Assembly (NCBI GenBank): GCA_948567375.1
Contig: OX419760.1
Coordinates: 61,500,911 to 61,564,910 of the forward strand
Direction of reading: 5' to 3'
Source of the DNA: Lunularia cruciata
Taxonomy: Eukaryota; Streptophyta; Marchantiopsida; Lunulariales; Lunulariaceae
Length of the DNA: 64,000 nt
A model generated the notes under the pieces. The model did no database searches, was not told the origin of the DNA, and worked only from the letters and a program-made list of their open reading frames with translations. How positions within the stretch are numbered: the stretch's first letter is position 1; each line of letters opens with the position of its first letter. Both the position numbers and the translations under genes were made by a program. Below are positions 31,443 through 43,510 of this stretch, one piece after another.

Positions 31443-32728
31443 CCGGAGGTGAAGATTGTGTTGCAGGTGTTAGCAAGATTAGAAGAAGAGAACTTGGAGT
31501 TGAAGAAGAGTATAATCCAAGGTGAGGAGGAGAAGGAAGTACTACGAGTAGATGTAGTAGTATAGAATCAAGTAATTGAAAACTTGAAGAGAGAAGTGGG
31601 GAGTAGAGAAAGAATCATATAACAGAATGTCCTAGCAAGGGAAAGGCAAATAGCGGAGTATGAAATCTTGAAATTGAAATTTGTTGATTTGTGATTAGAG
31701 ATTATTCATGTTATGGCAAGAGTAGCAAAGAAGGAGCAAGAGCTTGAAAGAGTGATGGAGAGTGTAGAAGAAAAGAAGCAGCTCTACCAAAGAGAGTTGA
31801 CAGTGAGGTATAGAGAAGAAGAAAGACTGAGGGAGTTACTTTGTAATCTAGAGGAGAAGATTGTGCTAAAGGAGAAGGAGAAGGCGACAATGAAAGCCGA
31901 GTTTGAGGCAAAACTGGCAATGTATAGGGAAGATTGGCTTGCATATCAAGAATGGGAGAGAAGAATGAGACTTGAGCCATTGAAGGAGATTGTAACAAAG
32001 ATGAATGCGATGTTGAGTACAAAAGCCAACGTGTGGGGCGAAGAAACAAGATTGCATGAGTTGAAGTTGTTGGTGCAAGAGACGAGGAGGAGAAACATGA
32101 AGGATAAAGACTTGAATGCCTTGTTGATTAGTCTCAGAACTTGTGTAGATATGAAGATATTAGAAGTGGAAGATAATATCACAATTAGATTAGACTTGGT
32201 AAAATTAGAGATAGATAAAATTTGGAAAGATGTAAGAGCAAAACCCAAAGTAAATGAGGTAGGAGTACAAATATCTTTGGAATTACCATTGGAGATATTA
32301 GAGAAGAGTGGGTCAAGAGATGAGTTAGATAGATCACCTGCTAGTGTAATTGTAGAGCAGAGTGAAGAATTAGTAGATTTGGTAAAGAAATTAGTAGATG
32401 TGAAACCCAAGGCTAGAGTAGTATGTGAGATTACTTCGGGATCAAGATTGGAAGCCAATGAAGAGGTAGACATTGGATTGGAGTAGTAACAAATTTGAGA
32501 TTTGAAGAGGTAGATATGAAGAGGTGTATTGTTATTTTGGATCTGCAGGTTAGAAGAGTTGTTACAAAACTGTATAGTTATTAGTAATTGTTGTTTGCCT
32601 CAATACTTAAAGGTGGCATTTGCAGTCATATGTTGTTTAGTGCTCATAATTTCTGAGAATAGATAAAGTGAAGTAAAGTGAAGCAATGCTCATTGTGTAA
32701 GCTTGATTCCAAGTATCATTTCAAGAAA
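31443..32728 (+). pseudogene. P1: 3' part of the P0 element (coiled coil and C-terminal domain)
   Basis: Starts PEVKIVLQVLARLEEEN, exactly where P0 left off. The open frame 31713-32486 (257 codons) is the best-preserved coiled coil of the family: ELERVMESVEEKKQLYQREL, KATMKAEFEAKLAMYREDWL, then RLHELKLLVQETRRR, ILEVEDNITIRLDLVKLEID and the end VDIGLE. About 240 bp of 3' sequence follow, up to 32728, where the copy is cut and joins P2. Heptad-rich composition suggests a rod-like oligomerising protein. Confidence 0.75.
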
Positions 32729-32869
32729 CGGCGGGGGCAGAAGAAGCATGTCTTGACAGTGACCGGGAGTGCACGCAAAAGAGAGAAATTCACAAACAAA
32801 ATGGATTGAAGAATGACTACGATTCGAGGCAATATAAAATTGCGACTACGTAGGAGGAAGTTGAATACT

Positions 32870-33763
32870 CTGAGTAAATTTCCAATTCCTTTGAGTAGTT
32901 GTCCTGCAGTAATGCGTGTCCGGAAGCCCATCAAGAGTGAGATTTTTTGAAACCCTAAGGGAGTTAGAGTGTCTCGTCTAGGAGAGGGTCTTATTTTCCA
33001 ACATCATAGAACAAGAGAACAAATCATGGCAAAGAAGGTGGCCAACGTGCTGGCGGTGAGAGGTTTTGCAATTTGAAGGGTAGATGTAGTGGCGAGAATC
33101 AAAGTCTTGATTAGACTTTGTATTACGTTTTTAGCATGGAACTGGAATTTTAGTTTCTCGGGAGTGATAGCAGAGATTGCTGCTAGTAATTGTGAGGAAG
33201 GTCCCGAGGTGGAAGAGAAGAGAGGCAATCCGGCTCGATGGACTGAGTCGGATTGGAAGTTGGTATTGGGAAGAGAAGCCAGAGAACCAACGGGGATCAC
33301 CTTCTATCGGAAGTGTGATGCTACAGAGGAGACGGCGGAAATCCAAAATTTGTTCTTTGCTCCAAGAACACGAATGGTTACAAGGTGGAGTCCTACTGGG
33401 ACCCGATCCGAAGAAGTATCGTGGGAGCGATGATGGCCATGTTCAAGCCAAAACGAACTACCTACGTGAACATGCAGTAGGCCGTATTTTTCCATCAGAT
33501 GTTTGCAGGAGTTCCCGTGAATTGGGCAAAGTGCTTTCACCACCAAACAAGGCAGATGGTGGTGAATTGGAGAACGGGCTTGCCACCACATTATTTTGCA
33601 CCGTTCAAAACTCACTTCTACTTTGGGCTGAATTTACTATCCAAAGACGAGCATCATCATATGGTGTCTCACATGCATCCCGATTTGAGATGGGAAGCAG
33701 ACGATGAGGAGCGCCAGTATATGTTGCATCTTCGAGCAAATGACAAATACTTCGTGAGGACGG
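32870..33763 (+). pseudogene. P2 gag-like protein, N-terminal domain
   Basis: Aligns with the M1 protein start (LSKFPIPLSSCPA), ITFLAWNWNFSFSGVIAEI, NPARWTESDWKLVLGREA, then FFHQMFAGVPVNWAKCFH, MVSHMHPDLRWEADDEERQY and MLHLRANDKYFVRT. There are several stops and frame changes. E2 interrupts immediately after the last block. Confidence 0.7.
33760..33763. repeat. 4-bp target-site duplication of E2 (ACGG, left copy)
   Basis: ACGG at 33760-33763 and again at 35419-35422 flank E2 perfectly. Confidence 0.85.
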
Positions 33764-35418
33764 TGTCTTCGGGAAAAGGCCAGACAAGAGTGATGAGGAC
33801 TGGACAGTAGAGAGTTTTCAAAAAAAAAGAATGTCAGATGAGCTTGGTAAGGAGTGGTAGTTGGAAATTTTGTGAAAGGAACAGAAAAAGGCTTTGCGAA
33901 GGACAGGAACAGGAAAAGGTTTTTTGCAAGGGACAGGAACAGAAAAAGGTTTTGCAAAGGACAGGAACAGGAAAAGGTTTTTTTTGCAAAGGACAGGAAC
34001 AGAAAAAGGTTTTGCAAAGGACAGGAACAGAAAAAGGTTTTTTTCTGTGAAGGAGGAATGAAGAAGGGAAAAACAAGAAAACAAGGAAGTCGAGGGGTTT
34101 GGGGAGGGACAGGAACAGTTTGAAAGGGGTTTTGGGAATTGGAGGTAAGGTAGGAAGGATCGGTTTCATACAGTATATATCAAGGGAAATGTGTTTGAGC
34201 AAATTTGATCAGTGCATTGGCTTGGATTTATTGGGAGCACTAGAATGAGGAGGAGCAGCAGGTGTGCTGCTGCGGCTTGAGTTTCTCCAATGGGACTGAA
34301 GCAAGAACTAAAGCGGATTTTATCGGAAAACCAATAGAAGCAAGCACAAACTCGCGAGCGAGAGCAGATCCTTGTGTTGTCGTACTTCTTGGGGCCTCGT
34401 CTTACTGAGGCCAGACCTGGAAAATGAGTGATCTTATCGTATGAAGGGCAGAGATGGGAGTGACGGTGATTGACTGCTGCTGCTTGGGACATCTGAGATC
34501 TGGAAGAGAATTTGACAGAGAATCTGTTACTAGTTGAAGGTTTCATCCGAAACTTACTCAAGGAGCAGAGAAGAAAGGCCTAACTAGCTTGCAAAGGGAA
34601 AGTGGACAGGAACAAAAGAAGAGAGAAGTCATGTTCAGCTCAAGATAATACAAGGACTGGATATAGAAACTCAATATGGGACTCGTCGGGAGCTTCTACC
34701 AGGCGTAGAGTCCTATGGCAAGAACAGTGCAGAGCGTTTGGGAAGATCTAACATACCGGAATATCAAAGAGAAAGGAGAATCCCGAGGAAGGACCTACTG
34801 GACAGTGGAGACTTGGAAAGAACGACAAATTGGAGATGCTGCAGAACATGGAGATGACGAGTTGTAAGGAATAGGAAATAGGACCTGCTCAATTCCTTTT
34901 CTTTCTTCATGTGCTTTGCTAGTCAGTGTGCTTCAGTTTGGTCACTGTTTGGTTAGGAGCCGTGTGTCATGGCTCAAAGGATTATAAACTGTGAAACTTG
35001 GAATTGAGATGGAAATGAGATTCCTAGTGATTGAGTGTGTGTACTTGATGTGCAAACAGCAGTAGGAAAGATAATAATAATGTTTTATTTTACTTCTTTT
35101 TTACACTCAGTCCGGATTATGTAGATGGGTCAGCACATTTAACCAATTGCCCGGGATTGAGTCCGGTTGCATAACTTGTGGACAACTCCACAAAACCCCA
35201 CCAGATCATTCTCTCTGGAAGATCAGTCTAAGCCAGAACTACAAAACCCACCAGACCCAAAACATATTAAAGCCGAGGATAATAGACCAACCAAGAGGTC
35301 AAGAATAATGAGCCGAGACTAATAATAGACGGTACAAGAAGGACAAAACACTCCAAAAGCCTAAGCGCAGGCAGCCAGGTGCCCAGCGCAATCTCGAGAC
35401 CATACGATCCCCACGACA
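33764..35418 (+). mobile_element. E2: compact complete E-family element (1655 bp)
   Basis: Starts TGTCTTCGGGAAAAGGCCAG and ends CCCCACGACA. The reverse complement of the end (TGTCGTGGGGA) mirrors the E3 start (TGTCGTCGGGA), giving short imperfect inverted ends as LTRs have. Perfect ACGG duplication. No coding potential is recognised. A TATA-like CAGTATATATCAAGG at about 34172 may mark a promoter. Best reference copy of the family in this window. Confidence 0.82.
33870..34048. repeat. Minisatellite in E2 (about 30-35 bp units)
   Basis: GGACAGGAACAGAAAAAGGT followed by TTTGCAAA is repeated about five to six times. The same units occur reversed in E3 (8610-8690). Confidence 0.8.
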
Positions 35419-37019
35419 ACGGGACAGTGGAAAATTGAAGACATTACAAGTCCAAAGACAAAGAAGCGTATCAAACCCGAAGAAGCAAGGTCGCCGCCCA
35501 AGCAAAGGAAGACTTGATGGCTGATGTTGAAGATGCAAAGATCGTAAAAGAGGCATCATCGGGATCAGAGTCTGGAGAAGAGACTGAGTCGCAAGAAGAG
35601 GACTCGGAAGAAGAGGAGCTCACCTTGAAAAGTGAGGAGTCTGGGAGCGATAGCGATGGAGAGCCAGAGGTCCAGCAATCAGCAGCAGTAAGTGAGGCTT
35701 GTCAGACAATGATAGCAAACAAGTCAAGAGCAGAAGAAGAAGCAAAGAATCCCACGGGGCCGAGTTCAAGAGGCCAAGACAAAGAAAGTGCAAACACGAT
35801 GAAGATACAAAGATTGCAACTTCGGATGAAGGAGCCGATGACAGAAAAGAAGACTCCAGACAAAGATAGCAATGAAGAGGAAGAGCATTTCAGCGGGATA
35901 TCCTACATGATGAAGGTGGTAACCCCATTGCTGGAATTGTTGAAGGAGCATCGAAGAGTAATTCTCCAAGATTGCAGTAAGGAGATGAACAAACTACAGA
36001 TGGTGAAGTATCTGGTAAGTGAAGTGAAGGAGCTGCAAGAACAACAAGTCCAAAGATTGCAGGAAGTGGAAGAACTTCGGAGGGAGGAATGCTTGGTGAA
36101 GAAAACGCTGACCTTGCTACAAGGAAGCTAAGCGGAGAAGGAGAAGGAATTGCAGAAGCAAGCCGTAGAATTCAAGGAACAGGTGATGTGGCTCAATAAG
36201 ATGAAGGAAGAAGTGAGTGATGTGCGCATCGAGAATGTTCATTTGAAGGCGATGAACATCGTAATGGAGTAGGAGTTGGATAGTTTGAAGAAGAGTGCAA
36301 CGGGGAAGGATCAAGCATGGCAAAGGGAGTTAGCAGCTAGGCAAGAGGAAGAAGAACAATTACGAGAGCTAATCAGAAGTGCTGAGTTACAGAGTACACA
36401 GTATGCAGAGGAGAAGAAGATGCTTGCTGCGGAGTATGAAGACGAGCTGAAGATGTATCGTGAAGAACTGAAGGTAGAGCGCTCTCGAGGATATGAATCA
36501 GAATTAGTAGGGGAAGTTGCAGGAAAGTTAAGAGCAATTTTAAGCACGGAGGCTGAAGGGAGATTGGAGGAAGCTTGCCTACATGAGTTGAAATTACTTG
36601 TGTAGGAGACTCGGAAGCAAAAAGCCAAGGATGTGGACATGAACACGTTGCTGATTTGATTAAGAGAGCATGTAGATTGGAAGATGTTAGAGGTAGAGAA
36701 TAATGTTAGTCTTAGACTAGATTTAGTTAATTCAGAATTAGAGAAGATTTGGAAGAGTGTGACAGTGGATACAAAACCCAATGTTGCAGACGTAGGAATA
36801 CAAGTGTCATCGGACTTGATGATTGACACATTAGAGAAGAGTGGGTCAGGAGATAAGGATGTAAATGGATTACCCATGAGCTCAATTGTAGATTGTAGTG
36901 AAGAAGTGGTAGAATTAGTAAAGACTTTGGTAGAATCAACCATACCCAAAGAAGGTGAAATAGTAAGAAGATCATTGGGTTTGGAAGCCGATGATGAGGT
37001 ATACATCGGATCGGTGTAA
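35419..37019 (+). pseudogene. P2 gag-like protein, acidic and coiled-coil part
   Basis: The frame 35514-36131 has an acidic Ser/Glu run (about 35560-35680) and a heptad region ending VKKTLTLLQGS. After stops, 36276-36605 (ELAARQEEEEQLRELIRSAE) and 36684-37019 (MLEVENNVSLRLDLVNSELE, ending DEVYIGSV) follow the M1 order. TAG and TGA stops at 36269, 36603 and 36658 break it. Confidence 0.72.
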
Positions 37020-37817
37020 GTACTAATTTTGAGATAGGAAGAGGTAGATATGAAGAGACAGACTGTCACTTAGAATCTGCAGGTAGGAAAGGATGTTAGG
37101 AAGCGGTGCCTATGTAGGTAAGTCTGTTGTTTGCTTCAATATTTAAGAGGAGCATTTGCAGTATGATGTTATTCAGTATTCAAATTTCTGAAGATAGATA
37201 AAGCAAAGTGATGTTCCCAGTACTTGTCACTTAAGCTTAATTCCGATTGTCACTTTTGTGTTTGTGTTTGTGAGTGTGTGGAGAATTCCAAAGAGCAAGT
37301 CAATGTGTTTGTGGATGTTGGAATTGTAGCCTTGATCTTCATTTTGTGTGTTTGATCCTGAGTGAAGTGCATTGGAGCAATGCCTTGATAAATCTGAGAG
37401 GAATTGTAGTGTTGGTAGTATTCTGCATTGGTGAGTGCAGCACGAAGTTGATGTGAAGCAATTTTGATTGAGGAAGTTGTGCCTTCAGTAGAGGGGTGGA
37501 ACACAATTCTGAGGCAAAATTGATCTTTGCAGTGAAGTGCCGTCTTCGGGAGAATCTGAATCATCACAATCAAGAGTTGTTTGGACAGAATTTGCTATGT
37601 TGTGATTATGTGTGTGTATTCGTGACAAGTTGTCAAGATCATGAGCTTGTTACTCTCTTCTGGGTGTAGTTTCTACTTGAGAGATTAAAGAAGAAACCAA
37701 GAAGAACTGCAATTGTGACTTTTGTCTTTGTATTTGACCAATTCTGGATAGTATCTGTGCAGGAACAAACTCTACTGACCCAATTACTGCAAAAGTGATA
37801 TTTGCCGGGTTGTCACA

Positions 37818-39272
37818 ACTTCACTCAGGATCAAACTCATAGAGTGAAGATCAAAGCTATGGAATCCAACATCCAACAAACACACTAACTTGCACTTCAA
37901 AATTCTCCACACTCTCACAAACACAAACACAAAGTTGATACTCAAAATTAAGCTCAAACAATGAGCACTACTTCACAGCACTTCACTTTATCTATTCTCA
38001 AAATTATAAGCACTAAACAACCTAACATTTCAAATGCTTCCTTTAAATAGTAGATAGTTACTAGCAACTATACTGTTCTACAATAACTTTTCCTACCTGT
38101 CGATCCAAAATGACAATGCATCTCTTCATATCTACCTCTTCAAATCTCAAATCTATTACTACTCCAACCCAATGTCTACTTCTTCTTCGGCTTCCAATCC
38201 TAAAGAATACCTCTTCATCTCCTACACTTAAGTTTCATCTAATTCTACTAATTCCTTTGCTATCTCTACCACTTCTTCACTCTGAACTTCAATTGCACTC
38301 ATGGGTAATCTATCTAACTCTTTATCTTTTGACCCACTCTTCTCTAATGTCTCAAATGACAATTCCAAAGACACATGCATTCCTACTTCTCTTACTTCAG
38401 GTCTAACTACTATCAATTCCTTTGTTAATTCTACCATATCCTCATCAAGAATTGTAGTTGAAAGCATGGGTACACTATTTATGCCTTCAATTTGTAACCC
38501 ACTTTCCCCTAATCGCTCATATAACTAACCCAAAGACACTTACTATCTGATCTTGCACTTTTGGTTCATTCACTACTACTATTTCTCTTCTAATTTTATC
38601 TTATCTTCAATCAGAACTGAAATTGAAGTCATAGGTATCCCGAAATATCTTTATTCCCTACTTTAACTTCCTCTTATGCCTTTGGCAAGACTCCTGGGGT
38701 CACATTCACTGCACTCAGAGGTTTGACTACCTCAAATCTAGTCACATTTGTCTTGAGGTGAAGAAGCTTCTAACCCGAAGTCATAGAGATTCGACGAACA
38801 TAGACCTAAAGTACTATGAACCCAAAGACACTAATCCAAAGATACTCAACTACTATATACATCTACTCCCTAAACTTCAAATGCTTGTCACATCTGCTTC
38901 AAACCTCCAAACTTTGTGATTTTAGTAGTAGCAAAACCCACTAAATGAGACACTCCCAACAAGATATAGTACGCATGATTTGTACTTTTCATCATTGAGA
39001 TATAGCCTCCGCAATAATCCTAACTTGTAACTTCCATTCCTCCTTCGGGTCTGCACTCATTCAGCATCTAATCCAAGTTTTCTTCCTCTGACACAAAGTA
39101 AGCTTCTTTGGATCTAATCCAATCTGAGTCCTTCTTCCTCCAACACAAAGTTGACTTCCTTTGGTCTGATCAAAACACAAGTTTCCACTCATTTCTTCTC
39201 CATTTGGTTTCAATTTTTAGCAAGGCACTTCTTCTTCAAAACTCGTCTAAAATGAAAAATGTGGGTACCACA
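37818..39272 (-). mobile_element. M3: internally deleted and 3'-truncated M-family copy
   Basis: Its right (5') end GTGGGTACCACA matches the M1 end; its left part begins about 437 bp inside the M1 equivalent and abuts the end of P2. It keeps the protein C-terminus (38467-38228, HVSLELSFETLEKSGSKDKE) and 5' leader-like sequence (about 38650-39272), but most of the coding region is lost. It is inserted in a gypsy-2 integrase fragment. Confidence 0.7.
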
Positions 39273-39719
39273 CTCCACCACTTAGATCAATTCCATTGCT
39301 AGGCCATTTTGAGAAGGGGGAATTGATTTTGTAACTCCTCTCAATAGAACCCCAAGGAACAATTGGTACCTTGTGGTAGTTACTGACTACCTTACCAAGT
39401 GGGTTGAGGCTAGACCATTGAGGGACAAGAATGAAGATGAAATTTTTCTTTATGAATGCATTATCATTAGGTTTGGATGCCCTTTGGAGTTGGTTTTTGA
39501 TAGAGGAAGAGAGTTCACAAGAAGCATCACTACAGCCATACTCCAACATTTCTCTATTACACATAGAGTAACTACATCCTGTAAGCCAAATTCCAATGGC
39601 TTGGCAGAGAGAACCAATCAGACCTTGTGCATGATGTTGGCCAAAGATGCAGAAATGGAGGGGGCTAAAAATCATTGGGACAAGATTATTCATGTAGTTT
39701 TATGGGAGTATAGGACAAT
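39273..39719 (+). pseudogene. gypsy-2-like integrase fragment, part 1
   Basis: + strand copy of the gypsy-2 integrase core: VVVTDYLTKWVEARPLRDKN, CPLELVFDRGREFTRSIT, NSNGLAERTNQTLCMMLAKD, HVVLWEYRTI. A short deletion removes the MDRF segment. Broken by M2 after GTATAGGACAAT. Confidence 0.88.
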
Positions 39720-40514
39720 TGTGACAACTTGGCAAATATCACTTTTGCGGTAATTAGGTAAATAAAGTTCATTCCCGCAGAGATATGATTCAAAATTGGT
39801 CAAATACAAAGTCAAACAATAACAAGTAGTTCTTCTTGAGTTCTTCTTTAATCTCTCAAGTAGCAACTACACCCAAAAGAGAGTAACAAGCACTGACTCG
39901 CAGTCTTGTCATAACAATTTGTCACACTTAATCACAACTCCATCGAATCTTTCCAAACAATCTTAATTATGATGATTCAATCTCTCCCAAGAATGGCACT
40001 TCATTGAAAAATGACTTTACCTCAAAATTATCTTCCACCCCTCCACTAAAGCCACAACTTCATTGATCAAAATTGCTTCACATCAACACTACATTGCACT
40101 CACAAATGCAGAATACTACCAACACTAGAATTCTTCTTTGATCTATCAAGGCATTGCTCCGATTGCACTTCAATCAAGATCAAACACGTAGAATCAAGAT
40201 CAAGGCTACGAAATCCAACATCCAATATGCACACTGACTTGCACTTTGAAATTCTCCCAACACTCACAAATACAAACATAGAATTGATACTTGGAATTAA
40301 GCTCAAGTGACGAGCATTGCTTCACAACACTTTGCTTTATCTATTCTCAAAAATGTTGAGCGCTGAACAACATATGACTATAAATGCCACCTTTAAATAG
40401 TGAAGCAATTGGCAATTACTAACAACTATATCATTTCTTAACAATTGCCTTCCTACAAATCCAAAATAACAATGCACCTCTTCATATTTGCCTCTTCAAA
40501 TCTCAAAACTATTA

Positions 40515-43510
40515 CTACTCCAATCCGATGTCTACTTCTTCCTTGGCTTCCAATCCCAATCCCAAAGTAACCTCACATACTACTCTATCCTTGGGTTTTA
40601 TAACTACTAAATCCTCTACCAATTCTAATACTCCTTTTTGATCTACAATTCCCATCATAAATATTCTTTTTAAATCTCTATCTCTTAACCCATTCTTCTC
40701 TAATATCTCCAATGGTAACTCCAAAGATATATGTACTCCTATGTCATCTACTTTGGGTTGCGCTCTTACATCCTTCCAAAGTTTTTCTATCTCCAACTTT
40801 ACTAAATCTAATCTGATCGTGATATTATCTTCCACTTCTATTATCTTCCTATCTACACGAGTTTTGAGACTAATTAGCAAGGCATTCAAGTCCTTATCCT
40901 TTGCATTTCTCCGCCTCGTCTCCTACACCAACAACTTCAACTTGTGCAATCTCGTTTCTTCAATCTTGATGTTGGCTTTGTACTCAGCATCACGTTCATC
41001 TTTGTTACAATCTCCTTCAATGGCTCAAGTCACATTCTTCTCTCTTGTTCTTGATTTGTAAGCCAATCTTCCCTATACATTGCCAGTTCTACCTCAAACT
41101 CAGCTTTCAAGGTCTCCTTCTCCTTCTAAAAAATCTTCTACTCTAGACTACAAAGTATCTCTCTTAGTCTTTCTTCTTCTCTATATCTCACTGTCAACTC
41201 TCTTTGCCATAGCTACTTCTTCTCTTCTACACTCTCTATCACTCTATCAAGCTCTTGCTCCTTCTTTGCTACCCTTGCCATAGCATATATAATTTCTAAT
41301 CGTGAATTAGCAAACTATTGTTTCAAGATCTCATACTCCGCTATCTGTCTTTCCCTTATGATGACATAATGCTCTATCATTTTCTCTCTAATCTCCACTT
41401 CCTTCTTCAAGTTTTCAATTATCTGATTCTGTACTATTGCATCTACTAGTACTACTTCCCTCTCCTCCTCACCTCAGGTTATACTCTTCTTCAACTACGA
41501 GTTTTCTTCTTCTAATCTTGCTAACACTTGCAACACAGTCTTCACCTCCGGACACTTTGACTGCATCTCCTTCTTCTTTTGCTCCAACTTTGCTAACAAT
41601 TGGCACACCACCTCCAGCAAATACTCTACTCCTTCACTTGGGTTTACTTTGACTTGTGGACTTTTCTCCTTTCTTGCCTCTTCTTCATTTGACACTTGCC
41701 TTCTTAGCCGCAATTGCCTTATTGGGATAGATTCTTTGCTCCCCAAAATTCCACTCTCCACTTCTCTTACATTACTTGGTCCTACTTCATACTTCACCTT
41801 CCTTCTAGAATGGACTCCTCTTTGAATGGTCACCCTCTTTGTAAGAGACTGAATCCGAGGAGAGAAATAGGAGAATGGAAACTCATATTGGGACACTCAA
41901 ATGAGAGAAAACTCTAAATGCCTAGCATGAGCTTTGGCTTTGGTATTTATAGGTAGCATACAAGGCCCTTGAGAAGCTTCTCAAGAAGCTTCCTCAAGCC
42001 GCTTTCTTAGAGTGCAAGCCAAGTTAACTAGGAAGCTTCTCAAGAAGCTTCCTTCGAGAAGCCGCCTACTTGGTGTGCAAGCTAAGCTAGTTGGAAGCTT
42101 CTAGAAGCTACTTACTTCAGGTGCAAGCTAAGCTAGCCAGGAAGCTTCCCAAGAGGCTTCCTAGATACTTTGGAATATTCTAGGCTAATTTGTCTTATGT
42201 GCTACTTTGTGAGCCCGACTAACTTTGTCGCTAAACTCCATATTGTTACACTTTTCTCCTCCTCCTCTGGAACTTTGGCTTTGGGTCTTGGGTTACCTTC
42301 TTCTTCCATTTCCATCTTTCCTTCTTCCTCCTTGAGTACCAATTGCATCTCCACTCCATCTTCACTCTTGCTGCTCATTTCCTCACTCTGCAATGTGAAT
42401 TTAGGTTCTTCTTCCTTGTCCAAGTCTTCTGACTTGCACTCGGCCTCCCCTTTTGATTCTTTGCCCGACATCGCAATTACCACCAATTCTATCCTTGGAT
42501 TTACCTTCCTGATCTTCCGAGGTCTTGTCACCATTACTTCTTCTTCTTCTCCTTGTCAACTCCTCTTCTTCAACTTTGAAGTGTTCACCTTCAAGTGCAC
42601 ACTCTACCCCATCTATGCATAGTACTCATTGTTGCTTCTTATTTGCAAGATATATTGCTGCTCCTTTGCATCAACATCTCTTCTCAAATCGGAGTGGAAG
42701 TGCAACACCATCTTATGTCTCTCCGCTGCATTTTGCAAGTTTGTCCCAAGTAGAAATGAGTTGAAAATGGCACAATGTAATGTGGAGGCGACTTGTCTTG
42801 CAAGTTCCACACCATTTGTCTTGCTTGATGATGAAAGCACTTTGCCTAATTGATTGGCTCTCTTGCAAACATCTTGTGGAAGAACACCACTTGATGTTTC
42901 ATCATATAAGTTGTTTGCTCTGGCTTCAAGATAGCCATCATTGCACTTATGATGCCTCTTCTCACAAGGTCTTTATAGCTCTCAACTTTGTAGCCATTCT
43001 TTGTGCATTTCAAAGAGAAGGCGTCTCTTACTTCTTGGGTTTCTTTAGCTACTTCTCCCTTCCCCAAGAATGTGGCTCCTTGCTCATCACCCGCCTCTCT
43101 TATGAGTACTAACCTCTAATTTGAGTCTGTCCATCAAGCCGGATTTCCTCTCTTCCCTTCTTCCTCAAGCCCATCAAGACATTTACTCTCAATGATCTTA
43201 GTCATGAAACCTGGAAAGCTAATGTTCCTATTCCATGCCATGAATGTGATCCAAAGCGTGCCCAAGACTTGGATTTTGGCGATCACATCTAATCTCCAAA
43301 TTGCATGATTTCTCATTGCAAATTCAGAGTTCTTCCCACCTCCCATCTTAATCTCTTCCACTTTGGTTTGGTGGCTACTCTTCCTACTGATTCTTGGACT
43401 ACCTCTCCTAACTTCCTCTTGACACACCAGTGCATCTTCAACTACACTTCCTTTCCCATGATCTCCCATAGGACAACTTCTTAACAGCAATGGAAAGCTA
43501 CTTATCATTG
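40515..43510 (-). pseudogene. M2 coiled-coil gag-like protein, interrupted
   Basis: Pieces on the - strand: 43508-43134 (MISSFPLLLRSCPMGDHGKG, ITFMAWNRNISFPGFMTKII), 43067-42613 (VVFFHKMFAREPIN, MVLHFHSDLRRDVDAKEQQY), 42534-42251 (basic then acidic), 41896-41495 (MQSKCPEVKTVLQVLARLEE) and 40889-40515 (KIIEVEDNITIRLDLVKLEI, ending DIGLE). Same order as in M1. The solo LTR cuts it between the acidic region and the coiled coil. Confidence 0.7.
41840..42250 (-). repeat. Chromovirus solo LTR inside M2
   Basis: 411 bp, reverse orientation, ends TGTAAGAGAC (left) and TATTGTTACA (right), flanked by CTCTT and CTTTT. It carries the reversed TATA box and GAA/TTC arrays of the chromovirus LTR. A solo LTR arises by recombination between the two LTRs of an inserted element. 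Confidence 0.88.

Larger units (their letters stand above)
32729..37817 (+). mobile_element. P2: M/P-family element, 5' truncated, split by E2
   Basis: Contains the N-terminal domain (about 32870-33763), then E2, then the acidic and coiled-coil parts (35419-37019). The 3' region ends GGGTTGTCACA at 37817, the family's true 3' end. The 5' end TGTGG is missing; it starts abruptly after P1. It joins M3 tail to tail. Confidence 0.8.

Noticed and set aside
33004-34123. Lys/Glu-rich ORFs at 33838-34123 as coding sequence
   Set aside because: They are translations of the E2 minisatellite (AGGAACAG/AAAAGG units).
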